Both the position numbers and the translations under genes were made by a program. Source: Pseudomonadota bacterium (GTDB lineage Bacteria > Pseudomonadota > Alphaproteobacteria > Azospirillales > Azospirillaceae). From it: a DNA stretch of 13,073 bases. The stretch spans positions 1 through 13,073 of the forward strand of contig JAEZHQ010000628.1 in NCBI GenBank assembly GCA_023416455.1, written 5' to 3'. The notes beneath the pieces are model-generated. The model was not told where the DNA came from, did not search any database, and saw nothing but the letters and a program-made list of their open reading frames with translations. Of this stretch, positions 6,410 to 13,001 are shown in pieces (position 1 is the first letter of the stretch; every line of letters begins with the position of its first letter).

Positions 6410-7402
6410 ATGGCCGCCCCCCGCGACGTTCCCTCCGACAGCACCCGACGCGCCCTGTGCTTCGAGCTGCCCGCCGCCGGCGGACCGGCGCCGGAGTGGA
6501 TCACGTTGCTGCCGGCCGGCCCCGAGATCGCGGGCCTGGATGGCCGGCGCTGGACCAATCCCGACCCGGCCCGCGTGGTGGACGCCTTCCGCGCCCGCGG
6601 CGTCGACCTGGTGGTCGACTGGGAGCACGGCAGCGAGACCCGCTCGCTCGCCGGCGAGCGCAGCCCGGCCGCCGGCTGGGTGCAGGAGCTGGAGCTGCGC
6701 GACGGCGCCGTGTGGGGGCGCGTCGTCTGGACGGACCGGGGCCGCGCCGACGTGGAGAGCGGCGCCTACCGCTATCTCAGCCCCAGCTTCGATTTCAGCC
6801 GCGCCACCAACGAGATCGTCCGGCTGACGTCGGTGGGTCTGGTGCACGCCCCCAACCTGTCGGCGCTGCCGGCACTCAACCGCGAAGAGGACTCCATGGA
6901 CCTGAAGGCCCTGTGCCGGGCGCTCGGGCTGGCGGAGACCGCGACCATGGACGAGGTCCTGGCCGCGGTCCACCGGCAGAAGACCGATCTGGCGACCGCC
7001 GCCAACCGGGCGGAGACGCCCGACATCGCCCGCTTCGTGCCGCGGGCGGATTACGACGCGGCGCTGGCCCGCGCGGCCAACGCCGAAAAGCGGCTGGCCG
7101 AGACCGAGACCGAACGCCTGAAGGCCGAGATCGAGGGCCTGATCGACCAGGGCAGGCAGGCCGGTCAGATCAGCCCGGCGACCGAGGGTTTCTACCGCGC
7201 CCAGTGCCGGGACCGGACGGGGGTCGACCAGCTGCGCGCCTTCCTGAAGGCCGCCCCCAAGGTGCTCGATCCCGCGCCCTCCGTCACCGCCAACGCCAGG
7301 CCGCCGGCCGCCGCCGGCGCGCTGTCGGAGGAGGACCGCGCGGTCTGCCGCCAGATGGGTTTCACCGAGGCCGCGTTCCTGGCGTTCCGGGAGGGCCGGT
7401 GA
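6410..7402 (+). CDS. Phage head maturation protease with scaffold domain (Mu gpI-like)
   Basis: The product has 330 residues from the ATG at 6410. The frame stays open back to a GTG at 6341, but MAAPRDVPSDSTRRAL is the better start because homologues begin shortly before the WITLLPAG strand. The protease half has the gpI pattern: ITLLPAGPEIAGLDGRRW at 31-48, VDLVVDWEHGS at 65-75, AAGWVQELELRDGAVWGRVVWT at 87-108 and the very conserved YRYLSPSF at 120-127, then LVHAPNLSALPALN at 144-157. His73 and Ser124 are the likely active-site residues. After about 160 the protein becomes a helical scaffold with a coiled coil at about 220-245. The protease cleaves the scaffold and itself during head maturation. 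The Shine-Dalgarno before 6410 is weak. Confidence 0.9.
   Translation: MAAPRDVPSDSTRRALCFELPAAGGPAPEWITLLPAGPEIAGLDGRRWTNPDPARVVDAFRARGVDLVVDWEHGSETRSLAGERSPAAGWVQELELRDGAVWGRVVWTDRGRADVESGAYRYLSPSFDFSRATNEIVRLTSVGLVHAPNLSALPALNREEDSMDLKALCRALGLAETATMDEVLAAVHRQKTDLATAANRAETPDIARFVPRADYDAALARAANAEKRLAETETERLKAEIEGLIDQGRQAGQISPATEGFYRAQCRDRTGVDQLRAFLKAAPKVLDPAPSVTANARPPAAAGALSEEDRAVCRQMGFTEAAFLAFREGR
6896..7402 (+). CDS. Internal-start scaffold protein (Mu gpZ-like) nested in the protease gene
   Basis: An in-frame ATG at 6896 (Met163 of the protease) follows a good purine-rich ribosome site (GAAGAGGA) by four bases. It lies exactly at the junction between the protease domain (ending near ALNREEDS) and the helical scaffold region. 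The product would have 168 residues starting MDLKALCRALGL, with a coiled coil in the middle. In Mu, gene Z is expressed this way from within gene I and supplies the scaffold in excess over the protease. The arrangement here is the same, and the internal site is stronger than the upstream one. Expression is inferred. Confidence 0.65.
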   Translation: MDLKALCRALGLAETATMDEVLAAVHRQKTDLATAANRAETPDIARFVPRADYDAALARAANAEKRLAETETERLKAEIEGLIDQGRQAGQISPATEGFYRAQCRDRTGVDQLRAFLKAAPKVLDPAPSVTANARPPAAAGALSEEDRAVCRQMGFTEAAFLAFREGR

Positions 7403-7403
7403 C

Positions 7404-7823
7404 ATGGCCGCCCTGACCGCCGGAAGGCGGACCCCGCGCCGCAACGGCGACCGCGTGTCCCACCCGCTGGCCGCCGGCGCCGCCGTCTTCGGCGGCGGGC
7501 TCGTCTGCCTGGACGCATCCGGCTGGCTGGTGCCCGGCGCCGCCGCGACCGGCCTGACCTGCGTCGGCGTGGCGGCCGAGACCGTCAGCAACGCCGGCGG
7601 GGCCGCCGGCGCCGCCCGCGCCGACGTGGACCGCTACGGCGCCCACCGCTTCGACAACGATGCGGCCGATCCGGTCGGGCGGACCCGCATCGGCAAGCCG
7701 GCCTACATGGTCGACGACCACACGCTGGCGGCCACGGCGGGCAACGACGGCGGAAACCCCACCCGCAGCGCCGCCGGCACCGTCATCGACGTCGACGCCG
7801 ACGGCGTCTGGATCACCTTCTGA
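7404..7823 (+). CDS. Probable capsid decoration/cement protein (DUF2190-like)
   Basis: The product has 139 residues and starts one base after the protease stop. It is rich in Ala, Gly and Val with short beta-type strands: AAVFGGGLVCLDASGWLVPG, LTCVGVAAETVSN, HRFDNDAADPVGRTRIGKPAYMVDDHTLA and a closing AAGTVIDVDADGVWITF. The pattern of GxAV...CLD...GWLVPG, then xGVAAE..., then a GxxxYMVDDHT element resembles DUF2190 or gp24-like structural cement proteins of phage heads. Its position between scaffold and major capsid protein fits a decoration protein made in capsid-like amounts. There is no signal peptide or membrane helix. The exact family is uncertain; a general structural protein is the safe reading. 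Confidence 0.65.
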   Translation: MAALTAGRRTPRRNGDRVSHPLAAGAAVFGGGLVCLDASGWLVPGAAATGLTCVGVAAETVSNAGGAAGAARADVDRYGAHRFDNDAADPVGRTRIGKPAYMVDDHTLAATAGNDGGNPTRSAAGTVIDVDADGVWITF

Positions 7824-7837
7824 GGAGCGCATCCCCA

Positions 7838-8734
7838 ATGCCCCGCGTGATCACCACCGCCCTGCTGGCCAGCGCCAGCCAGGGCTTCCAGATGGCCTTC
7901 AACGCCGGTGTCGAGGCCGTCGAGCGCAGCTGGCCGATGATCGCCATGGAGGTGCCCTCCTATGGCCGTTCCGAGATCTATCCCTGGCTGAAGAACCTGC
8001 CCGGCACCCGCGAATGGATCGGCGAGCGTTTCATCAACCAGCTTGAGGCCACCGGCTTCGAGGTGGTCAACCGGACCTTCGAGGACACCTACGGCGTCCG
8101 GCGCACCGACATCGAGGACGACCGCCTCAACATCTACAAGCCGGCCTTCCAGATGCTCGGCGAGGCGGCGGCCGAGACGCCGGACGAGCTGGTGTGGAGC
8201 CTGCTGCCGGCCGGCTTCGACACCGTCACCTGGGACGGCCAGTATTTCTTCGACACCGACCATCCGGTGCTGAACAGGGCCGGCGAGGTCGTGTCGGTGT
8301 CCAACTTCGGCGGCGGCAGCGGCGCGCCCTGGTACCTGATCAGCACCCGGCGGGTGCGCAAGCCCTTCATTTTCCAGCGGCGGACGGAGGTGGAGTTCGC
8401 CAAGCAGGACCAGCCCAACGACGAGTCGGTGTTCATGCGCGACGAGCACCTGTACGGCGTCCGCCTGCGCTGCGCCGCCGCCTACGGCTTCTGGCAGATG
8501 GCCTACGCCAGCCGCCAGCCGCTCACTCCCGTCAGCTTCGACGCCGCCTACGACGCCATGTGCGCCATCACGGGCGATTACGGCCGGGCGCTGGCCAACA
8601 AGCCCGACCTGCTGGTGGTGCCGCAGAGCCTGCGGACCAAGGCCAACGAGGTGGTGGTCGTGTCGCGCCTGGCCAACGGCGCCGACAACCCCAACCAGGG
8701 GATCGTCAAGGTCCACGTCGAGCAGCGGCTGTAA
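7838..8734 (+). CDS. Major capsid protein (Mu gpT-like head subunit)
   Basis: The product has 298 residues, close to the usual length of about 300 for gpT proteins. It starts MPRVITTALLASASQGFQMAF and contains WPMIAMEVPSYGRSEIYPWL, MPRV-type N-arm features, RTFEDTYGVRRTDIEDDRL, FDTDHPVLN and LYGVRLRCAAAYGFWQMAY, all typical of the Mu-like major head subunit family. The closing segment (PDLLVVPQSLRTKANEVVV) is also typical. It forms the HK97-fold icosahedral shell. A strong Shine-Dalgarno GAGGAG at 7822-7827 overlaps the preceding stop and lies 10 bases before the ATG, as expected for the most abundant late product. Confidence 0.95.
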   Translation: MPRVITTALLASASQGFQMAFNAGVEAVERSWPMIAMEVPSYGRSEIYPWLKNLPGTREWIGERFINQLEATGFEVVNRTFEDTYGVRRTDIEDDRLNIYKPAFQMLGEAAAETPDELVWSLLPAGFDTVTWDGQYFFDTDHPVLNRAGEVVSVSNFGGGSGAPWYLISTRRVRKPFIFQRRTEVEFAKQDQPNDESVFMRDEHLYGVRLRCAAAYGFWQMAYASRQPLTPVSFDAAYDAMCAITGDYGRALANKPDLLVVPQSLRTKANEVVVVSRLANGADNPNQGIVKVHVEQRL

Positions 8735-8744
8735 GGAGGTCCCC

Positions 8745-9011
8745 ATGAGCGAGACGAAAACGCCCGGCAAGGCGGCCGGCAAGGCCCCGGCCGCGGGGAT
8801 GGAGGAGCGGCAAATCCGCATCGTGGCCCGCCGCGACGGGTTCCGGCGCTGCGGCGTCGCCCACAGCGCGGCGCCCGCCTTCCACCCCTGCGACCGCTTC
8901 ACCGCCGACGAGCTGGAGCGGCTGCGCGCCGACCCGATGCTGATCGTGGACGTGGTGGACGGGGCCGGCCGGCTGGCGGCCGGCCCCGTGCAGGACGCGC
9001 CGTCGCCCTGA
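8745..9011 (+). CDS. HI1506-related small protein (FluMu N-terminal domain, Mu gp35 position)
   Basis: The product has 88 residues. After a Lys/Ala-rich flexible start (KTPGKAAGKAPA), the core reads IRIVARRDGFRRCGVAHSA, then FTADELERLRADPMLIVDVVD. The GFRRxGxxH motif followed by a helix ending in LxxDPxLxV is the signature of the HI1506-related or FluMu N-terminal family, found after the major capsid gene in Mu-like phages. The role is unknown; a head-completion or minor structural role is inferred from position. A very strong Shine-Dalgarno AAGGAGGT at 8733-8740 is close to the ATG and overlaps the capsid stop region. Confidence 0.85.
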   Translation: MSETKTPGKAAGKAPAAGMEERQIRIVARRDGFRRCGVAHSAAPAFHPCDRFTADELERLRADPMLIVDVVDGAGRLAAGPVQDAPSP

Positions 9012-9027
9012 TCCGGAGGCCCCCGCC

Positions 9028-9453
9028 ATGTACGCGACGCTCCAGGACCTGATCGACCGCTACGGCCACGACGAGCTGGTGCAGCTGACCGACCGCGGCG
9101 ACACGCCCGCCGGCGGGGTCGACGCCACCGTGGCGGAGCGCGCGCTGGACGACGCGCGGCAGATGGTCGACGGCTGCGTGGCCGGCCGCTACCAGGTGCC
9201 GCTGTCGCCCGTGCCCGCCCTGATCCGGCGGATCACCTGCGACCTGGCGCGCTTCTACCTGCACGCGGACGAGCCGACCGAGACCGTCAGGGACGCCTAC
9301 AAGGAGGCCGTGCGCCTGCTGGACCGGATCGCGGGCGGCGCCATGCAGCTCCAGTCCGCCGGCGTCGCCGCGCCGGCCGGAACCGGATCGGCGGCGGCCT
9401 TCATCGCCGGCGCCGATGGACCGATGTTCGGCCGCCGGCCGGGAGGCCGCTGA
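9028..9453 (+). CDS. DUF1320 family head-tail connector protein (Mu gp36-like)
   Basis: The product has 141 residues. The start MYATLQDLIDRYGHDELVQLTD matches the DUF1320 opening. The next blocks are typical: ALDDARQMVDGCVAGRYQVPL, PALIRRITCDLARFYLH and a helix ending in KEAVRLLDRIAGG. The family resembles head-completion adaptors of the gp6/gp15 type that bind below the portal. The last 30 residues are Ala/Gly-rich and probably flexible. A GGAGG site lies before the ATG, and the TGA overlaps the next ATG. Confidence 0.9.
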   Translation: MYATLQDLIDRYGHDELVQLTDRGDTPAGGVDATVAERALDDARQMVDGCVAGRYQVPLSPVPALIRRITCDLARFYLHADEPTETVRDAYKEAVRLLDRIAGGAMQLQSAGVAAPAGTGSAAAFIAGADGPMFGRRPGGR

Positions 9454-9902
9454 TGGCCGGCGCGCGCATCGAGGTCGCGGGATCGGAGCGGGTGCGCCGG
9501 CGGCTGGCGGCGCTGGCGGCCGGGATCGCCGACCGGCGCCCGCTGCTGGATATGCTGGGCGGCGTGGTGGAGAGCCAGACCCGCCGGCGCCTGGAGCAGG
9601 ACAAGGAAGGGCCGGACGGCGAGCCCTGGCCGGACTGGTCGCCGGCCTACGCCGCGACCCGCCGCGGCGGCCATCACCTGCTGGAGAGCGAGGGGATGCT
9701 GATCGACAGCGTCCATTGCATGGCCGCGGGCGACACGGTCGAGGTCGGGTCGGGCCTCGTCTACGCCGCCATCCACCAGTTCGGCGGGGCCGAGGCCGGA
9801 CGGCCGGGCATCCCCGCCCGCCCATGGCTGGGCATCGGCGACGACGACGCCGAGGAGATCGGGGAGGTGCTGGGCGACTGGCTGGGGAGTGCCGCCGCAT
9901 GA
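9453..9902 (+). CDS. Virion morphogenesis protein (Mu gpG / P2 gpS family)
   Basis: The product has 149 residues and is coupled by TGATG. It has an amphipathic N-terminal half (RVRRRLAALAAGIADRRPLL), then the family core: MLGGVVESQTRRRLEQD, PDGEPWPDWSPAYAATR, LLESEGMLIDSVH and VGSGLVYAAIHQFGG. It ends with RPWLGIGDDDAEEIGEVL. These match the phage virion morphogenesis / tail completion family, which includes Mu gpG and P2 gpS. It probably acts at the head-tail interface or as tail terminator. In Mu, gene G lies between F and I; here it has moved to between gp36 and gp37. Confidence 0.9.
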   Translation: MAGARIEVAGSERVRRRLAALAAGIADRRPLLDMLGGVVESQTRRRLEQDKEGPDGEPWPDWSPAYAATRRGGHHLLESEGMLIDSVHCMAAGDTVEVGSGLVYAAIHQFGGAEAGRPGIPARPWLGIGDDDAEEIGEVLGDWLGSAAA

Positions 9903-10399
9903 TCCTGGAGATCGAGACCGCCATCGTCGGGCGCCTGGCCGCCGCCATGCCGGGCATCCGGGTCGAGGCATTCCCGGAGAAGCCCGAGGAGTACACGCTG
10001 AAGCACGCGCGCGGCGCGGTGCTGGTCGGCTACGGGCGGTCGGCCTACGGCAAGCCGGAGGCGCTGGGCGCCATCGTCCAGGAGCGGCGGCTGGAGTTCG
10101 ACATCACGATCCTGGCCCGGGACCTGCGCGAGCACGGCGGGGCCTACGGCTACCTGGACGCGGCGCGCGTGGCGCTGACCGGGTTCCGGCCGGCCGGCGC
10201 CCGCAAGCTGCACCCGGTCCGCGACCGCTTCCTGGGCGTGCGCGGCGGCGTCTGGCGCTACGCCATCACCATGGCGACCGCCGCCCCGGCGATGGAGGCG
10301 GACGAGGCCGGACAGCCCGTCCTGCTGAGGCGGCTGACCCTGGCCGATCCCCTCGCCGGCCCGGACGAAACCACGGTCATCGAGAAGGAGTCCCCGTGA
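9899..10399 (+). CDS. DUF1834 family protein (Mu gp37-like)
   Basis: The product has 166 residues from the ATG at 9899, which overlaps the previous stop (ATGA). The sequence MILEIETAIVGRLAAAMPGIRVEAFPEKPEEY, then GAVLVGYGRSAYGKPE, VQERRLEFDITILARDLREHGGAYGYLDAARVALTGF and GGVWRYAITMATAAPAM fits the DUF1834 family of Mu-like phages, thought to be a tail terminator or head-tail joining protein. The last 30 residues, with LLRRLTLADPLAG, are also typical. An upstream extension in the same frame to 9416 is only a shadow of the gpG gene. Confidence 0.87.
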   Translation: MILEIETAIVGRLAAAMPGIRVEAFPEKPEEYTLKHARGAVLVGYGRSAYGKPEALGAIVQERRLEFDITILARDLREHGGAYGYLDAARVALTGFRPAGARKLHPVRDRFLGVRGGVWRYAITMATAAPAMEADEAGQPVLLRRLTLADPLAGPDETTVIEKESP

Positions 10400-10587
10400 C
10401 GCGCTACCGCTACACCGGCCCGCCATCGGGCGCGACCATTTCCGGCCGCGAGCTGCTGCTGTTCCCCGGCGGCACCGTGGAGCTGGAGCCCGGCCACGAC
10501 TACACCCGCACCCTGCTCGCCCAGGGCCTCCTGACGGACGCCCCGGCGCCCGCCCCGACCCCACGCGCCAGGAAGGAGCCCGCCTGA
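10396..10587 (+). CDS. DUF2635 family small protein (Mu gp38-like)
   Basis: The product has 63 residues from a GTG start overlapping the previous TGA (GTGA); AAGGAG sits 6 bases upstream. The core is RYRYTGPPSGATISGRELLLFPGGTVELEPGHDYTRTLLAQGLL. The pattern of a charged start, a short loop, LFPGG and a helix ending in a Leu is that of DUF2635, which always lies just before the tail sheath gene. The last 14 residues are Pro/Ala-rich with a basic end. The function is unknown. Confidence 0.85.
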   Translation: MTRYRYTGPPSGATISGRELLLFPGGTVELEPGHDYTRTLLAQGLLTDAPAPAPTPRARKEPA

Positions 10588-12044
10588 TGGCCGCGAATTT
10601 CCTGCACGGCGTCGAGACCATCGAGCTGACGGCCGGCGCCCGCCCGGTGCGGGCGGTCAAGACCGCCGTGATCGGCCTGGTCGGCACCGCGCCCGTCCAC
10701 CAGCTCGATCCCGCCGACGCCAGGGTCAACCAGCCCTTCCTGGTGCTGTCCGACCGCGACGCCGCGGCCTGCGGCGGCCCGGCATTGCCCGGCTACACCA
10801 TCCCGCAGGCACTGGACGCGGTCTTCGACCAGGGCCGCGGCACGGTGATCGTCGTCAACGTGTTCGACCCCGCCGTCCACAGGACGGCCGTCGCCGCCGA
10901 GGCGGTGACGCTGGGCACCGACGGCACCGCGCGGCTCGCCCACGGCGACGTCATCCAGGCGACGGTCAAGAGCCAGGACGGCACCACGACCCACGCCGCC
11001 GGCACCGATTACCGGCTGGACCGGGTGACGGGCACGATCACGCGCCTGACGGCCGGCGCCATCGCCGCCGGCGCCGGCCTGACCGTCGACTACACCTACG
11101 GCGACCCGTCCAAGGTCACCGCTGGCGACATCATCGGCAGCGTCGACGTGGCGGGCAACCGGCTGGGCATGCAGGCCCTGCTGAACAGCTACAACCTGTT
11201 CGGCATGTTCCCGAAGATCCTGATCGCGCCGGTCTACTGCACCCAGCGTTCCGTGGCGGCCGAGCTGGAGGTGCTGGCGGCGGCGTCGAAGTGCCGGGCC
11301 ATCGCGCTGGTCGACGCGCCGATCGGCACCACCCGCGACCAGGCGATCACCGGGCGCGGCCCCGGCGGCGCCATCAACTTCGGCTTCTCGTCCGAGCGCG
11401 TGGTGCTGTGCTACCCGCACCTGAAGGTCCACGACCCCGCGACCGACAGCACCCGACTGGAGCCGTACAGCCAGCGTCTGGCCGGCGTGATCGCGGCGAC
11501 CGACGACGAGTTCGGCTACTGGTTCAGCCCGTCCAACAAGGTGATCAAGGGCATCGTCGGGGCCGAGCGCGACCTGTCGGCGATGATCAACGACCCGGCG
11601 TCGGACGTGAACCTGCTGAACGAGGCGGGCATCGTCACGCTGTTCAACAGCTTCGGGACGGGGTTGCGGACCTGGGGCAACCGGTCGAGCGCCTGGCCGG
11701 CCTCGACCGCGCAGGGCAACTTCATCCAGACCCGGCGGACCGCCGACATGGTCCACGAGAGCCTGGAGTACGCCATGCTCCAGTTCATCGACCGCCCGAT
11801 CACCGACGCGCTGATCGACGCCATCGTGGAGACGGGCAACGCCTTCATCCGCACGCTGATCGGCCGTGGCGCCCTGACCATCGGCAGCCGGGCCGAGTTC
11901 AACAAGGACAAGAACCCGCCGACCGGGCTGGCGGCCGGGCATCTGACCTTCGACCTGATCTTCTGCCCGCCGCCACCGGCGGAGCGGATCACGTTCGAGT
12001 CCTTCATCGACATCACCCTGCTCGCCAACCTGGGGGTCCGCTGA
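10587..12044 (+). CDS. Contractile tail sheath protein (P2 FI / R-pyocin-like type)
   Basis: The product has 485 residues and is coupled by TGATG. The start NFLHGVETIELTAGARPVRAVKTAVIGLVGTAP at about 4-36 matches the HGV...G.RPI...AVIGLVGTA opening of P2 FI and R-type pyocin sheaths, and is unlike the Mu gpL start as I remember it. Residues about 101-184 form an inserted beta-sandwich-like domain with the pattern KSQDGTTTHAAGTDYRLD, ITRLTAGAIAAGAGLTVDYTYGD. The sheath core follows: CRAIALVDAPIGTT, LCYPHLKVHD and SNKVIKGIVGAERDLS. The end (GHLTFDLIFCPPPPAERITFESFIDITLL) is the C-terminal strand exchange arm. The protein contracts to drive the tube through the cell envelope. Confidence 0.93.
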   Translation: MAANFLHGVETIELTAGARPVRAVKTAVIGLVGTAPVHQLDPADARVNQPFLVLSDRDAAACGGPALPGYTIPQALDAVFDQGRGTVIVVNVFDPAVHRTAVAAEAVTLGTDGTARLAHGDVIQATVKSQDGTTTHAAGTDYRLDRVTGTITRLTAGAIAAGAGLTVDYTYGDPSKVTAGDIIGSVDVAGNRLGMQALLNSYNLFGMFPKILIAPVYCTQRSVAAELEVLAAASKCRAIALVDAPIGTTRDQAITGRGPGGAINFGFSSERVVLCYPHLKVHDPATDSTRLEPYSQRLAGVIAATDDEFGYWFSPSNKVIKGIVGAERDLSAMINDPASDVNLLNEAGIVTLFNSFGTGLRTWGNRSSAWPASTAQGNFIQTRRTADMVHESLEYAMLQFIDRPITDALIDAIVETGNAFIRTLIGRGALTIGSRAEFNKDKNPPTGLAAGHLTFDLIFCPPPPAERITFESFIDITLLANLGVR

Positions 12045-12568
12045 TGGCCGGGATCGAACTCAACAAGATCTTCAACGCCAACGTCTACCTGGACGGCGCC
12101 ATGTCGCTGATCGGCCGCGCCGGGGAGATCAGCCTGCCCGAGCTGTCGATGGCAATGGAGGAGCACAAGGGCCTCGGCATGTTCGGCACGCTGGAGCTGC
12201 CGGCGGGCCTGGAGGCGATGGAGGCCAAGATCAAGTGGACCGGCTTCTACGCCGACCACCTGCGCGCCGGCGCGAATCCGTTCGAGAGCCACAAGCTCCA
12301 GGTCCGGGCCAGCCTGGAGACCTGGACGTCGGAAGGCCGCTCGCGCGAGGTGCCGGTGGTCTGGCACCTGTCCGCCGCCTGGAAGACGGTCAAGCTGGGG
12401 CAGCTGAAGCCCCAGGAGAACGGCGAGTTCGATGACGAGCTGGCGGTCAGCTACGTCAAGATGATCCACGACGGACAGCCCGTCCTGGAGATCGATGTCC
12501 ACAACAACATCTGGGTCGTCGGCGGGCGGGATGTCCTGTCCAGCTGGCGCCAGAACATCGGAGGCTGA
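12044..12568 (+). CDS. Tail tube protein (P2 FII-like)
   Basis: The product has 174 residues and is coupled by TGATG. The N-terminus NKIFNANVYLDGAMSLIGRAGEISLPELSMAMEEHKGLGMFGTLELPAGLEAMEAKIKW matches the phage tube family of P2 FII: a Leu-Asn-Phe-type start, a variable DG loop, PELS, a GLGMFG turn and a Leu-Glu strand. The closing part (YVKMIHDGQPVLEIDVHNNIWVVGGRDVLSSWRQNIG) is also typical of the family's end. It forms the inner tube through which DNA passes. Confidence 0.92.
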   Translation: MAGIELNKIFNANVYLDGAMSLIGRAGEISLPELSMAMEEHKGLGMFGTLELPAGLEAMEAKIKWTGFYADHLRAGANPFESHKLQVRASLETWTSEGRSREVPVVWHLSAAWKTVKLGQLKPQENGEFDDELAVSYVKMIHDGQPVLEIDVHNNIWVVGGRDVLSSWRQNIGG

Positions 12569-12572
12569 CGCC

Positions 12573-12887
12573 ATGACGCAGCAAGGCAGCGAGCGCACCA
12601 TCGACCTGCCCTCCGGCAAGGTCGCCGCCATCCGCAAGGCTTACGGCCGTGATCTGGTCCAGGCCGCGCGCATGGCCGGGGGCGGCGACGGCATCAAGCT
12701 CACCTTCGGCATCATCGCCACCGTCACCCGGATCGACGGCGCGCCGATCGTGATCGAGGACGTGGAGGCGCTGGAGCTGATGGACGTCATGACGCTGATG
12801 GGGGCGGTGGTGGGAAACGCCGTCTCCTTGACGGGCAGCATTTCGCTGCCCTCCGGATCGATGGCGGGTTCGCCCACGCCGAGCTGA
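12573..12887 (+). CDS. Tail assembly chaperone, short form (P2 gpE / Mu gp41 type)
   Basis: The zero-frame product has 104 residues. It starts MTQQGSERTIDLPSGKVAAIRKAYGRDLV and continues GIKLTFGIIATVTRIDGAPIVIEDVEALELMDVMTLMGAVVGN, the general form of tail assembly chaperones of contractile phages. They bind the tape measure protein and prevent its aggregation. The last 22 residues (SLTGSISLPSGSMAGSPTPS region) are low-complexity, as if they lie beyond the domain. A GGGAAAC slippery heptamer at residues 81-82 allows a second, longer product. The ATG follows the tube stop by four bases; a GGAGG-like site lies upstream. Confidence 0.88.
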   Translation: MTQQGSERTIDLPSGKVAAIRKAYGRDLVQAARMAGGGDGIKLTFGIIATVTRIDGAPIVIEDVEALELMDVMTLMGAVVGNAVSLTGSISLPSGSMAGSPTPS

Positions 12888-12988
12888 TGGCGATGGGCTG
12901 GGACGAGCTGGTCCATGAAGCGGTGGCGCTGGCGGAGTATGCCCGGCGCCGCAAGGCCGCACGGGACGCGGCGGGCAAACGGCGATAA
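12573..12988 (+). CDS. Tail assembly chaperone, -1 frameshift long form
   Basis: Ribosomes that slip -1 at GGGAAAC (12812-12818) would read zero-frame codons to AAC (residue 82), then continue from CGC at 12818. That frame is open to TAA at 12986-12988 and adds 56 residues in place of the last 22. The long form has 138 residues. The extension contains FAHAELMAMGWDELVHEAVALAEYARRRKAARDAA, a helical basic segment like those that follow the shift in E+E' of P2. It replaces a short Ser/Pro tail with a real-looking domain, and frameshifted chaperone pairs are conserved across contractile and long-tailed phages. Frameshifting itself is inferred. Confidence 0.8.
12812..12818 (+). promoter_or_regulatory. 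-1 programmed frameshift slippery heptamer GGGAAAC
   Basis: The heptamer fits X XXY YYZ exactly in zero-frame phase: G|GGA|AAC with codons 12813-12815 and 12816-12818. Slipping one base back gives GGG and AAA, both readable by the same tRNAs. It differs by one base from the lambda G-T slippery site GGGAAAG. It lies 69 bases before the zero-frame stop, in a tail chaperone gene, where such sites are conserved. Confidence 0.8.
12818..12866 (+). other. Stem-loop downstream of the slippery site, possible frameshift stimulator
   Basis: A perfect 7-pair hairpin is formed by GGGCAGC (12833-12839) and GCTGCCC (12845-12851) with a 5-base loop, ATTTC. An outer helix can form between CGCCGTC (12818-12824) and GATGGCG (12860-12866), six Watson-Crick pairs and one G-U. 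The inner stem begins 14 bases after the heptamer, longer than usual, but the outer helix closes the gap. Together they could stall the ribosome at the slip site. Confidence 0.55.
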
Positions 12989-13001
12989 GGCGGCTTTCGC
13001 G

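Noticed and set aside
10500..11942. Long minus-strand ORF of 480 codons opposite the sheath gene
   Set aside because: Same reason: shadow frame with no conserved motif. The sheath gene on the + strand is clear.
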